Positions 33,279 through 41,545 of a DNA stretch of 64,000 bases are shown in pieces. The translations under genes and the position numbers were made by a program. The stretch covers positions 62,001 to 126,000 of the forward strand of contig JBEKRQ010000002.1 in NCBI GenBank assembly GCA_049517655.1. Direction: 5' to 3'. How positions within the stretch are numbered: the first letter of the stretch is position 1; each line of letters opens with the position of its first letter. A model generated the notes under the pieces. The model worked only from the letters and a program-made list of their open reading frames with translations, had not been told where the DNA came from and did not search any database. The DNA comes from UBA11358 sp049517655 (GTDB lineage Bacteria; Verrucomicrobiota; Verrucomicrobiia; Limisphaerales; UBA11358).

Positions 33279-34235
33279 TCATTCCTTTGCCCGTGGGTGA
33301 AATTTCCGGTGAATGTCGCGCAGCCGATGGCCGGTGACATGTGTGTAAACCTCCGTCGTGCTGATGCTGGCGTGGCCAAGTAATTCCTGAATCACGCGCA
33401 AATCCGCGCCGTGCTCCAGCAGATGCGTCGCGAAACTGTGCCGCAGCATGTGCGGCGTGATATTGCGTGAAATTCCGGCGCGGCGAACACGATTTTTAAT
33501 CCGCAACCAAAGTGTCACCGCCGCGAACGGTGTGCCGCGCTTCGTCAAAAACACGTTTGCCGGCGAACGCGGCGTGACGAGCTTCGGCCGGCCGACTTCA
33601 ATGTAACGATTCAACGCTTCGACGGCTTTTCGTCCCACTGGCACGACGCGCTCCTTGTTGCCTTTGCCGATGACGTTGATGAAGCCGACTTCGAGATGCA
33701 GTTGTTCCAGACGGATATTTTTCAATTCGGCCAGCCGCAAACCGGAAGCATAGGCCAGTTCAAGAATTGCCTGGTCGCATAAATTTTCCGGCGTTTGCGG
33801 CAGAACCATCTCGAATGATTTTTCAATTTCGTCACTCGTCAAAAGCACTTTTTTGATTTCCGCGTCCGTCAGCGCCTTGGGCAAACGCTTCCACCGGCGC
33901 GGCAACGAAAGATTTTCCGCGACGTTCACCGGCAATAATTTTTCATTTTCGGCGAAGCGATAAAACGCGTGCAACGCGGCGATTTCAAGATAGACGCTCT
34001 CACCGCTCAATCGGCGCGGCGAATCTTTTGGCTGATTGACCAGAGCCCGTTCGCGCTCGTGCTGAAGGAACGCCATGAGGTGCTTCAGTTCAATCTGCTT
34101 CCAGTCCGTCAATCCATGTTTGCCAGCCCACGCGATGAACTTGCCAAGCAATGCCGCATAAGTTTTCTGCGTATGCTCCGCCTGCCCGCGCTCATGGCGC
34201 AGATATTGCAGAAAATCTTCAACGAGCGAATTCAT
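33279..34235 (-). CDS. xerD: Tyrosine recombinase XerD/XerC type
   Basis: The 318-residue integrase-family recombinase has an N-terminal SAM-like DNA-binding domain (1-105) and a catalytic domain with Arg in 'YASGLRLAELKNI', Lys in 'VIGKGNKERVVPVG', 'HMLRHSFATHLLEHGADLR', 'LLGHASISTTEVYTHV' and the Tyr nucleophile in EVYTHV. The size and absence of phage genes fit a chromosome-dimer resolvase. XerC versus XerD is not certain. Its start codon abuts the inverted repeat of the four-helix-bundle cassette. Confidence 0.93.
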   Translation of the reverse strand: MNSLVEDFLQYLRHERGQAEHTQKTYAALLGKFIAWAGKHGLTDWKQIELKHLMAFLQHERERALVNQPKDSPRRLSGESVYLEIAALHAFYRFAENEKLLPVNVAENLSLPRRWKRLPKALTDAEIKKVLLTSDEIEKSFEMVLPQTPENLCDQAILELAYASGLRLAELKNIRLEQLHLEVGFINVIGKGNKERVVPVGRKAVEALNRYIEVGRPKLVTPRSPANVFLTKRGTPFAAVTLWLRIKNRVRRAGISRNITPHMLRHSFATHLLEHGADLRVIQELLGHASISTTEVYTHVTGHRLRDIHRKFHPRAKE

Positions 34236-34267
34236 GGAGCAAGAATGAAGGAGTAAGCAGTAAGAAG
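34236..34267. repeat. Left inverted heptamer array of the four-helix-bundle cassette
   Basis: The sequence from 34236 is an array of units such as AATGAAG, GAGTAAG and CAGTAAG. It runs from the xerD start codon to the stop codon of the enclosed gene. Confidence 0.8.
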
Positions 34268-34633
34268 CTAGCGTTCGGCGCGTTTTTTGGAGAATGAGTT
34301 AATCAGGCCTTGAGTTAAGGCGCTGACTTCAATGGCTAAGGCCTGAAGTTTTTGAATCGCAGCGTCTTCGACCAGTTGATTGTCGCGCACAACGTAAAGC
34401 AGCGATTTCACCTCGCCAGCGGAAGCGCGGGCGACGTTCCAGAATTGAAGTTTTTCGCCTTCGCTGACCCGCTCAAAACCCTCCGCGAGATTGGTCATAG
34501 CCGAAACGGCGGCGCGTTGAAGTTGATCGCGTAGGCCAAAATCATTTTTCAACGGAGCTGTTTTACAAATCCGGTAAATGCCGTTCGTCAACTCTCTTGC
34601 TTTCTGCCATGCCTTGAGGTCTTCGAATTGCAT
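34268..34633 (-). CDS. Four-helix-bundle protein (S23/23S rRNA IVP family)
   Basis: The 121-residue protein has the family pattern 'MQFEDLKAWQKARELTNGIY', 'DFGLRDQLQRAAVSAMTNLA' and 'EGFERVSEGEKLQFWNVARA', with four amphipathic helices. Relatives are encoded in 23S rRNA intervening sequences and, more distantly, as Avd proteins of diversity-generating retroelements; most have no known function. A longer upstream frame is purC in the wrong phase, so the ATG at 34633 is chosen. Its ribosome-binding site (AGGAG) lies within the right heptamer array. Gene plus arrays fill the entire xerD-purC gap. Confidence 0.88.
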   Translation of the reverse strand: MQFEDLKAWQKARELTNGIYRICKTAPLKNDFGLRDQLQRAAVSAMTNLAEGFERVSEGEKLQFWNVARASAGEVKSLLYVVRDNQLVEDAAIQKLQALAIEVSALTQGLINSFSKKRAER

Positions 34634-34664
34634 ACTTGCTTCTTTCTCCTTTCTCCCTGCTCCT
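34634..34664. repeat. Right inverted heptamer array of the four-helix-bundle cassette
   Basis: On the minus strand it reads as units GAGCAGG, GAGAAAG, GAGAAAG, AAGCAAG. It is the inverted counterpart of 34236-34267 (both outer ends read GGAGCA). It abuts the purC stop and supplies AGGAG for the enclosed gene. Confidence 0.8.
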
Positions 34665-35564
34665 TCACAGGCGGTTGCCTGTGAGCCTTTCGTAGGCCTC
34701 AAGATACTTCGCTGTCGTTTTCGCGACGACATCCGGCGGCAACACCGGACCGGGCGGGGTTTTGTCCCAATCAAGCGTTTCGAGATAGTCGCGGATGAAT
34801 TGTTTGTCGAAGCTCGGCTGGCCGCGACCGGGCTGATACTGGTCGGCCGGCCAGAAACGCGAGGAATCCGGCGTGAGCACTTCGTCAATCAAAATGAGTT
34901 TGCCGTTGTCCAAACCGAACTCAAATTTCGTGTCCGCAATGATGATGCCGCGTTTGCGGGCGTAATCGCGGGCGAAATTGTAAATCCTCAAACTCGCCGC
35001 ACGCGCCTGCCCGGCCATGTTATCACCGACGATTCTCTTCGCCCGTTCGAATGAAATATTTTCGTCGTGGCCGGTTTCGGCTTTCGTGGCCGGTGTGAAA
35101 ATCGGCTCTGGCAACTCGGAAGATTCCTTCAAACCCGGCGGCAGCTTGATGCCACAAACGGTTTGTGATTTTTGGTATTCCTTCCAGCCTGAACCCGCGA
35201 GATAGCCGCGCACAACACATTCAATGGCGAGCGGTTCACATTTCTTCACGATCATCGAACGCCGCGCGAGTTTGTCTGCAAATGGCTGGAGATTTTTCGG
35301 CAACGGCTCGTTGGCACGCGAAATGAGATGGTTTGGCTGGAACAATTCGGTCTGCGCGAACCAGAAATAGGAAATCTGCGTGAGCACTTCGCCTTTGCGT
35401 GGGATGCCGTTGGGCATGATGACGTCGAACGCCGAGAGGCGGTCGGTCGCAACGAACAGCAGCCGGTCGCCAAGGTCGAAGACTTCACGCACCTTGCCGC
35501 TCTTGAGTTTTTTGATGTCGGGCAGTTCGAGTTGAAGAACCGTTTCGTTGTTTGGATTTGCCAT
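34665..35564 (-). CDS. purC: Phosphoribosylaminoimidazole-succinocarboxamide synthase
   Basis: The 299-residue SAICAR synthetase of purine synthesis contains 'KLKSGKVREVFDLGDRLLFV', 'DRLSAFDVIMPNGIPRKG', 'IECVVRGYLAGSGWKEYQKS' and 'LIDEVLTPDSSRFWPADQY', covering ATP and substrate sites. Its length fits the longer eukaryote-like/bacterial class. The upstream gap (35565-35698) holds another inverted heptamer element. Confidence 0.97.
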   Translation of the reverse strand: MANPNNETVLQLELPDIKKLKSGKVREVFDLGDRLLFVATDRLSAFDVIMPNGIPRKGEVLTQISYFWFAQTELFQPNHLISRANEPLPKNLQPFADKLARRSMIVKKCEPLAIECVVRGYLAGSGWKEYQKSQTVCGIKLPPGLKESSELPEPIFTPATKAETGHDENISFERAKRIVGDNMAGQARAASLRIYNFARDYARKRGIIIADTKFEFGLDNGKLILIDEVLTPDSSRFWPADQYQPGRGQPSFDKQFIRDYLETLDWDKTPPGPVLPPDVVAKTTAKYLEAYERLTGNRL

Positions 35565-35601
35565 GCACGGATTATTAAAGCCTAAAGCTGTTTCCGTTCA
35601 A

Positions 35602-35699
35602 AGGCAGAATGAAGAAGGAAGAATGCAGAATTCCGACCCGCAACGACCAAAGGCACGCAACCCGTTTCTTCATTCTTCATTCCGTCTTCTGCATTTCCC
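35602..35699. repeat. Inverted heptamer-array element between purC and the DUF gene
   Basis: The left arm has units GCAGAAT, GAAGAAG, GAAGAAT, GCAGAAT (~35603-35631). The right arm has TTCTTCA, TTCTTCA, TTCCGTC, TTCTGCA (~35665-35694). The arms are inverted copies around a ~30-bp centre. The right end reaches the stop codon of the next gene. Confidence 0.8.
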
Positions 35700-36106
35700 T
35701 ACGCCACCGCGCGCGGCGGAATGTTTTTCACCAGCAACGGAATGCTCGCTTGTGATTTGTCGTCCAGCCGGACATCCACCGAATACAACCCCGCCTCGGC
35801 GAACTTCAATTGCTGGATGTTCACAATGAAATTGCGCGTGAGGAAATGCGCGTCGTCCGGCAGTGTGACGGCGACCGGGACTTCCATGGACGGCATGATG
35901 GGATGGCCGTCGGCATTGATGAAATTCAGCTTCAGCTTGCGCTGGCCCTCATCGTCAGCAGCGAACGTGACGCGCAATGCCACGGCGCATTGCGGATGCA
36001 CGGCGGGCAACTGCTGCGCGTAAATCGTGTCGAACGCGCCGAGGAGATTCATTTTCCCGTTGTCGTCGGTCGCAGCATCGCAAAGCACCGCTACTTGAAC
36101 GTTCAT
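35699..36106 (-). CDS. Conserved hypothetical protein
   Basis: The 135-residue protein begins 'MNVQVAVLCDAATDDNGKMN' and continues 'LLGAFDTIYAQQLP', with alternating strands and a C-terminus of beta-sandwich type ('AGLYSVDVRLDDKSQASIPL'). It resembles a family of small bacterial proteins of unknown function (DUF6941-like, from memory). There is no signal peptide. It lies between purC and uvrC on the same strand. No function is assigned. Confidence 0.7.
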   Translation of the reverse strand: MNVQVAVLCDAATDDNGKMNLLGAFDTIYAQQLPAVHPQCAVALRVTFAADDEGQRKLKLNFINADGHPIMPSMEVPVAVTLPDDAHFLTRNFIVNIQQLKFAEAGLYSVDVRLDDKSQASIPLLVKNIPPRAVA

Positions 36107-36154
36107 GCTACAATAAAGACACGAATTTCGCGAATTGGCACGAATTTCTTTTTG

Positions 36155-37705
36155 TTAACTGGCCGACCGCGCTTCGAGAAAAGCTTTCAGTTCCTTCGCC
36201 GCTTTTCCGCCGAAACCCGGCACGGCGGCGATTTGTTCCAACGTCGCTGCTCGCAGCCGTTGCACCGAACCGAATTTTTTCAGCAACGCCTGTTTACGCT
36301 GTTCGCCGATGCCGGGAAATTCGTCGAGCACGCTCTCGGAAATCCGCTTGATGCGAAGCTGCGCGTTGTAGCTATTCGCCACGCGATGACATTCATCGCG
36401 AATTCGCTGCAACAGTTTCACTGCCGGATGGTCGAGGCCGGGCCGCAGCGGTTTGCTCTCGCCCGGCAAATAAATTTCCTCAAATTCCTTCGCCAACCCG
36501 ATGACGGGAATTTTTTCGAGACCGAGCTTTTTTAATTCATTACAAGCCGCGTTGAGTTGGCCCTTGCCACCGTCAATCAGGATAAGGTCGGGCAGGTTTG
36601 GATAGGGCGCGCTGTCCCTAGTGCGCCGCGGCTCGCTCGGAGAGCGAGCCCTACCTTCATTGAGCAGACGCGTATATCGCCGCTTCACAACTTCCGCCAT
36701 GCCGGCAAAATCGTCCTGTCCCTCGACCGTTTTGATTTTGAACCGGCGATAATTCGCGCGGTCGGGCCGGCCATTCCTGAAACTGACCAATGATGCCACG
36801 GCAAACGTGCCGCTGATGTTTGAGATGTCGAAACCCTCGATGCGTTGAGGCGGTTCGCGCAGGCCAAGCACCTTCGCCAATTCCACAAGATCGCGTTGCG
36901 GGTCAACTGACAGCGGCAATGTGTAAGGCAAGCGCTCAAATTTCCTTTCTCTCTTCGTTGTTTCCTTCAGATCACGGATGAGATCGCGCAAGCTGGCGGC
37001 TTTTTCATAATCTTGCGCAACGGCGGCCTTTTTCATTTCCACTTCGAGTTGTTCCTTCATCTCGTGGCACTGGCCTTCGATAAAATCACAAGCGGCGCGG
37101 ACTTGTTCGAGGTATTGTTCACGTGTGACGTTGCCGATGCACGGCGCGGTGCAATATTTGAGGTGCGCGTAGAGGCAATGCTTGTAGTCGGTTTTGCCCG
37201 GCGTGAAGACGCGGCAACCGCGCAGGTTGAATTGCCGCCGCACCAGCGCCAGCGTGTTGCGCAGCGCGCCCGAATTCGAGAACGGCCCGAAGTACCGCGC
37301 GCCGTCGTCTTTCTTGAGCCGGGTGAAGGTGAAGTTCGGAATCGGGTCGTTCAAATTCACCTTGAGCATCAGGAACCGTTTGTCGTCGCGAAAACTGATG
37401 TTGTAACGCGGATGAAATTCCTTGATGAGTTTGCCTTCGAGCAGAAACGCCTCCGGTTCGCTGCGGACGACGTGGAAATCGAAATCACAAATCGCCTCGA
37501 CCAGCGCGTTGAATTTCAAATCCCAACCCATCCGCCGCGACGGATGGAAATACTGGCTCACGCGCTTGCGCAGGTCGCGCGCCTTGCCGACGTAAACGAC
37601 GGTGCCGAACCGGTCGCGCATGAGATACACGCCCGGCTTGTGCGGCAATGCGTTCAACTTTTTGCGGATGGAATCGCTGATCGGCACAAAGGGAATTTCG
37701 CGCAA
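36155..37705 (-). CDS. uvrC: Excinuclease ABC subunit C
   Basis: The 516-residue protein has an N-terminal GIY-YIG nuclease ('PHKPGVYLMRDRFGTVVYVG', residues ~21-40), a UVR motif (~205-240), the RNase H-like nuclease ('IEGFDISNISG', 'DLILIDGGKGQLNAA') and C-terminal helix-hairpin-helix repeats ('FPGIGEQRKQALLKKFG'). It makes both incisions in nucleotide excision repair. The listed start is TTG; GTG at 37687 is an alternative. Residues ~350-369 (GRARSPSEPRRTRDS...) are encoded by a palindromic repeat inserted between 'RRYTRLLNE' and 'NLPDLILIDGG'. Confidence 0.94.
   Translation of the reverse strand: MREIPFVPISDSIRKKLNALPHKPGVYLMRDRFGTVVYVGKARDLRKRVSQYFHPSRRMGWDLKFNALVEAICDFDFHVVRSEPEAFLLEGKLIKEFHPRYNISFRDDKRFLMLKVNLNDPIPNFTFTRLKKDDGARYFGPFSNSGALRNTLALVRRQFNLRGCRVFTPGKTDYKHCLYAHLKYCTAPCIGNVTREQYLEQVRAACDFIEGQCHEMKEQLEVEMKKAAVAQDYEKAASLRDLIRDLKETTKRERKFERLPYTLPLSVDPQRDLVELAKVLGLREPPQRIEGFDISNISGTFAVASLVSFRNGRPDRANYRRFKIKTVEGQDDFAGMAEVVKRRYTRLLNEGRARSPSEPRRTRDSAPYPNLPDLILIDGGKGQLNAACNELKKLGLEKIPVIGLAKEFEEIYLPGESKPLRPGLDHPAVKLLQRIRDECHRVANSYNAQLRIKRISESVLDEFPGIGEQRKQALLKKFGSVQRLRAATLEQIAAVPGFGGKAAKELKAFLEARSAS
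36600..36655 (-). repeat. In-frame palindromic repeat (GGTAGGGC family) inside uvrC
   Basis: A 56-bp element with ends GGTAGGGC / GGATAGGGCG in inverted orientation and an inner CTCGCTCTCCGAGCGAG hairpin. The minus strand shares GCTCTCCGAGCG.GCCGCGGCG with the intergenic copy at 43363-43419. Confidence 0.85.
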
Positions 37706-37735
37706 AGGCGCGCAGGCGCAAAGGAATTTTCAGCT
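37698..37735. repeat. Short periodic tract before uvrC
   Basis: CGCGCAAAGG / CGCGCAGG / CGCAAAGG units occupy the leader of uvrC. The rest of the 37706-37915 gap to the FHA gene shows only the promoter noted below. Confidence 0.5.
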
Positions 37736-37869
37736 GCTGCAAGCCCACCGGTTTTTGGGCAGTGTATCCATTGGCGTGGACTGAAGAGTGACACAGGCCT
37801 TTTACCCACCTGTTTGTTGGATTTTGCAGGCACTGCTTTTCAAAATCGACATACTGCCAATTTTTGCGT

Positions 37870-37898
37870 TTGGCCAAGCGTTGGATTAGTATTATAAT
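37870..37898 (+). promoter_or_regulatory. Sigma-70-like promoter of the FHA gene
   Basis: TTGGCC (37870-37875), a 17-bp spacer and a perfect TATAAT (37893-37898) lie just upstream of the ATG at 37916, predicting a very short 5' leader of about ten bases. Confidence 0.6.
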
Positions 37899-37915
37899 CC
37901 CATCGTTTTAGTGGT

Positions 37916-39220
37916 ATGCCCAAACTTGTCGTCATCTCGAAAGGCCTGGCCGGCCTGTCATTTGAATTGAGCGCGACCCCGGCAACGGTCGGTCGCACCG
38001 GGGACAACGCTTTTCAAATCATCGAACCGTCCGTATCGAAACGGCATTGCGAAGTTCGGTTGCGCGACAATGAAGTCGTTATCCGTGACCTGAAATCGAC
38101 CAATGGCACGTTCATCAACAGCCAGCGAATTCTTGAGGCTGTGTTGAAGCCGGGAAAAATTTTGAGCCTTGGCCAAGTGGATTTGCGCCTTGAAGCTTCC
38201 GCGTCTGCACCTGTTGCTCCCCAAGCGTCGGCAAGCCCGCCGCCTGCAAGAAAATCTGAACCAGTCATTCCGAGATTTCCAAAAGTTCCCAAAATTATTA
38301 TCCCGGCCGAGCAACATCTAATGACGCAACCGACCGGTTCACCGTACAGCGCCGTTGTCGCACCCAATATAAGCAGCACGCTCGGAGCCACACCCGCCAA
38401 AAAACATTGCGTGCTTTTCGTGGATGACAACCGGGCGTTTCTGGACACCATCAGCAAGTTGTACGCGGCTTCGGGCAAAGGCGCTTGGGAAACACATTGC
38501 GCCACCACGGTGGATCAGGTCATCACCACTTTGCAAGAGAAGCCGATTGGCCTCGTTGTTGTGGAAATTGGCATGTCGGCGCTCGATGGCATTCAGTTGC
38601 TCGATATCATCAACCGCCGCTATCCCAATGTGAGAAAGGCCGTGCTGACCGGCAACGTCACCGAAAGCGACCGCGCGGCCTGTCTCGCCAACGGCGCGGA
38701 AATGGTCTTGCAAAAGCCGACTTCACCCGAGGGCTTGAAGGCGGTTTTCACCGTGCTGAGTGAATTGATTCTGTTGCCCCCGAATCGCGAGGGATTTTCG
38801 GGCGTGCTGCAACAGGTCGGGTTGCATGATGTCATCCAAATGGTATGCCTCGGACGCAACTCGCTGGTTTTGGACGTGCGCAACCAGCAGATGCACGGGC
38901 AGATTTTCATCGAGTCCGGCGACATCACTCACGCCGCGGTCGGGGACTTGGCCGGTGAAAAGGCTTTCTACAAATTGCTGTCGCTCAACGGCGGAGAATT
39001 CCAGTTGAACCCCTTCAAACCGCCGTCCGCGCGCACCGTGCATGGTCAATGGGAATTCCTGCTCATGGAAGCCGCTCGTGTCCATGACGAAGGCGCAGCA
39101 AACACGCCTGAAAAGGCGGCTCCAACCGCGGCAAACACGCTGGCAGCCAAACCCGCGCCACCGGAACAACCTCCATCGCCCAAGACGGCCTCGCCTGCAT
39201 CAGCTGACACGGAACCATAG
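37916..39220 (+). CDS. FHA, pseudo-receiver and DUF4388 signalling protein
   Basis: The 434-residue cytoplasmic protein has an FHA domain (1-90) with 'ATVGRTGDNAF', 'PSVSKRHCEV' and 'LKSTNGTFIN', the phosphothreonine-binding residues. A Pro/Ala linker leads to a receiver-like domain (~162-285) and a DUF4388/PATAN-type domain (~290-390) starting 'GFSGVLQQVGLHDVIQMVCL'. In the receiver, 'VLFVDDNRAF' and 'VLQKPTSPEG' are intact but the phospho-acceptor Asp is Glu ('VVVEIGMSALDG'). It may act as a constitutively signalling receiver read out by the FHA and PATAN modules. Confidence 0.88.
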   Translation: MPKLVVISKGLAGLSFELSATPATVGRTGDNAFQIIEPSVSKRHCEVRLRDNEVVIRDLKSTNGTFINSQRILEAVLKPGKILSLGQVDLRLEASASAPVAPQASASPPPARKSEPVIPRFPKVPKIIIPAEQHLMTQPTGSPYSAVVAPNISSTLGATPAKKHCVLFVDDNRAFLDTISKLYAASGKGAWETHCATTVDQVITTLQEKPIGLVVVEIGMSALDGIQLLDIINRRYPNVRKAVLTGNVTESDRAACLANGAEMVLQKPTSPEGLKAVFTVLSELILLPPNREGFSGVLQQVGLHDVIQMVCLGRNSLVLDVRNQQMHGQIFIESGDITHAAVGDLAGEKAFYKLLSLNGGEFQLNPFKPPSARTVHGQWEFLLMEAARVHDEGAANTPEKAAPTAANTLAAKPAPPEQPPSPKTASPASADTEP

Positions 39221-39309
39221 CTCGGTGAAGACATTGTGGTCGTTGCCACCTACGACGGTCAATGGCGTCCAACCGAAGGGCAAAAAAATAATTTGAACCG
39301 ATCATGGGT

Positions 39310-39960
39310 TCAAATTGTGTCGGGACGATTTCGCCTTCCAGTCGTGATGTGCCGGTGGACGAAGAAATAATACAGCCCGCCGAGCACCAGCATCGCGCCG
39401 CCAAGCCAGAGCGTGACGTGATGTAATTCGCCGCGCATGAGTTGTTCGTCCTGGCCGGCCTTGACACCGACATAGCACAGCACCGCGCACCAAATGCCCG
39501 AGCCGAGCAGCGTGTAGATCGAAAATTTCAAGTAATTCATCCGCACGATACCCGCCGGAATACCAATGAGATGCCGCACCACCGGCAATAATCGCGAAAT
39601 AAAAATACCCATCGAACCGTAATGCGCCGACCAGCGTTCAGCCTTTTCGACTTTTTCCGGTGGAATGAAAACGTATTTGCCATAACGCATTACCAATGGA
39701 CGCCCGGCAATTCGCGACAGCCAATACATGATTGTCGCGCCCAGCCACGAGCCGAGCGCTCCGGCAATGACGATGCCCCAGAGACTAAGCGAAATCTGAT
39801 GGGTGTAGGCCAGATGCGCCGCGGGCGGGATGATGACTTCGCTCGGCAATGGCGCGACGGAACTTTCGACGGCCATGAGCAACACGATGACCCAATAACC
39901 ACCGCTTTTGAGCGCACCCGAATACCAGACAATGACGGGCTTGAACAGCGACTTGAACAT
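39310..39960 (-). CDS. DedA family membrane protein
   Basis: The 216-residue integral membrane protein has the DedA/SNARE-associated core: 'VESSVAPLPSEVIIPPAAHL', 'GSWLGATIMYWLSRIAG', 'RLLPVVRHLIGIPAGIVRMN' and about five to six hydrophobic segments. DedA proteins are linked to lipid flipping and membrane homeostasis. It is convergent with the FHA gene across ~90 bp with no clear terminator. Confidence 0.92.
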   Translation of the reverse strand: MFKSLFKPVIVWYSGALKSGGYWVIVLLMAVESSVAPLPSEVIIPPAAHLAYTHQISLSLWGIVIAGALGSWLGATIMYWLSRIAGRPLVMRYGKYVFIPPEKVEKAERWSAHYGSMGIFISRLLPVVRHLIGIPAGIVRMNYLKFSIYTLLGSGIWCAVLCYVGVKAGQDEQLMRGELHHVTLWLGGAMLVLGGLYYFFVHRHITTGRRNRPDTI

Positions 39961-39991
39961 CGGATGCTGGTTATAGCGGAAAAAACCGTGG

Positions 39992-40025
39992 GAGCAATCC
40001 GCGAATTGCGCGAATGAACGCGAAT
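39992..40025. repeat. Short periodic tract
   Basis: CCGCGAATT / GCGCGAAT / GAACGCGAATT units lie between the DedA start and the end of the next gene. A similar CACGAATTTCGCGAATT-type tract is at ~36116-36145. Confidence 0.5.
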
Positions 40026-41540
40026 TTATTTTTTAGCCTTGCTGGCGTAATAAGCCTGGATTTCCTCAGCAGTCGCGGGCTGTGGCCAGACCCAATCGCG
40101 GCCAAATTGCCACCAATATGACGATTGGGAATGATCAGGGGATGGTTTCGGATCACCACCATCGTCCACACCATCTTCGCCGATGGAATAAAGCAGAAAT
40201 GTTCCGTCGGCATTTCGGTGATAACGCAATGGCTGACCATCCATATAATCAGTCGGAACAGATTTCAACAAATCGGGAGTCAATTCAGTAAGTGTGGCCG
40301 GAAGTTGATGATGCTGGAGTTCGTATCGCTTGAGCGCAATTGCGGTGACTACCACATTCCGAGCTGTTTCAATTCTTACGGCTCTGCGAAGCGCAGCATC
40401 CAAACCAAAGGCAGATTGAGAAAAAACGTTGCGCAGGCCATTCGAAGAGTTCTGCCATGGTTTTAGCCCGACGACAGTGAATGATTCCACCGACTGAAAA
40501 GCTTTGTTGGTTTCAGCCATGCGGGTTGCGTCAATCACAACTTGAAACGCCTGCAAGCTGCTCTTCTCGTCCTGATACGACCAAAACCATCGCCATCGAA
40601 GCTCGTCCCACTTCCGTAAAAATAATGAACGCCGCTTTTGTGAGGAGAATAAATCCTTATTTCTATTAGGCGACGCATTCGGCGCATAAAAATATCCCCA
40701 AAGCTCATCAAACTTTTTTGAAGACCGCCGGATTTGTTTCACCTCTTGCAATTGCCCAACTCGTCCGAACATGATTGCCCCTTCCAAGGGACTTGTGAAC
40801 TCCAACGATTGCCAGTCCCGCTGCAATTGCGCCAAGTCGTCGTCCGAGACATCCGCGTCTTGCAGAATTTCCCAAGTGACACTCGCGCCCATTGAAGCGA
40901 TGGCGATGCGAACAAGTTGCGAAATTATTAACCGTTCATCCGTTTCTCCTTTGACAAGGGCAATCATCGCACGGATGTTTTTCACCGCCGAGGCCGTATC
41001 CCCGCAATGTAAATCATCAATTGCCGCTGCTGATAACCTTTGTGTTGCTCTTCTTAGTGGAGCCAAATGCGACATTGAGATTTTATCAACGCCCCCGTAA
41101 TAGTTAAGATTGAAGTCAAGTGTTGGATGGTCGGCAATTTGATAAAGTAAATTCAATCCTTCGCTCTCCTTTGCAAGTGCAGTTTCAATATCCTTCCAGG
41201 AATTTGTCGCGTCGTAGCCGCGAATATCAGGTTGCTGCCAACCAATCATTGCCTTTCCCGGCGTGACCGGTCGCATTGCAGGCGGCGGGTTGCTCCACAA
41301 AACATTCCAGTTCGTGTCCATAAGCGAAGCTGCCTTCAAAAAAACCGCCGCGCTATTTTGTTCCGGCGGCACTGGCGGTGGAATCACTTGCGCCAAATCC
41401 ATCGGTTCGCCTTTGGCTTTGAGTTCGGCGATGTAGGATTCAACGGCAAATCGCAATTGATAATGGCGAATGACGGGAATAGCAACCGCCACGATGAATG
41501 TGACGCCTATGGCGATTAAAATTTTTCTGCGACGGTTCAT
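40026..41540 (-). CDS. Hypothetical membrane-anchored protein
   Basis: The 504-residue protein has a basic start (MNRRRKIL), one TM helix (~7-24) and a long extracytoplasmic, mostly helical region. The C-terminal segment has the form 'LPATLTELTPDLLKSVPTDY', 'MDGQPLRYHRNADGTFLLYS' and 'GEDGVDDGGDP', which resembles the calcium-loop-bearing C-terminus of major pseudopilins. No catalytic motif is seen. An in-frame extension upstream to 41717 belongs to the udg region and is rejected. It starts 5 bp after the udg stop, suggesting cotranscription. Function unknown. Confidence 0.75.
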   Translation of the reverse strand: MNRRRKILIAIGVTFIVAVAIPVIRHYQLRFAVESYIAELKAKGEPMDLAQVIPPPVPPEQNSAAVFLKAASLMDTNWNVLWSNPPPAMRPVTPGKAMIGWQQPDIRGYDATNSWKDIETALAKESEGLNLLYQIADHPTLDFNLNYYGGVDKISMSHLAPLRRATQRLSAAAIDDLHCGDTASAVKNIRAMIALVKGETDERLIISQLVRIAIASMGASVTWEILQDADVSDDDLAQLQRDWQSLEFTSPLEGAIMFGRVGQLQEVKQIRRSSKKFDELWGYFYAPNASPNRNKDLFSSQKRRSLFLRKWDELRWRWFWSYQDEKSSLQAFQVVIDATRMAETNKAFQSVESFTVVGLKPWQNSSNGLRNVFSQSAFGLDAALRRAVRIETARNVVVTAIALKRYELQHHQLPATLTELTPDLLKSVPTDYMDGQPLRYHRNADGTFLLYSIGEDGVDDGGDPKPSPDHSQSSYWWQFGRDWVWPQPATAEEIQAYYASKAKK

Positions 41541-41545
41541 ATAAT

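Noticed and set aside
33279..34235. XerD considered as a phage or genomic-island integrase.
   Set aside because: Length, domain layout and the lack of phage, excisionase or attachment-site features fit a housekeeping recombinase.
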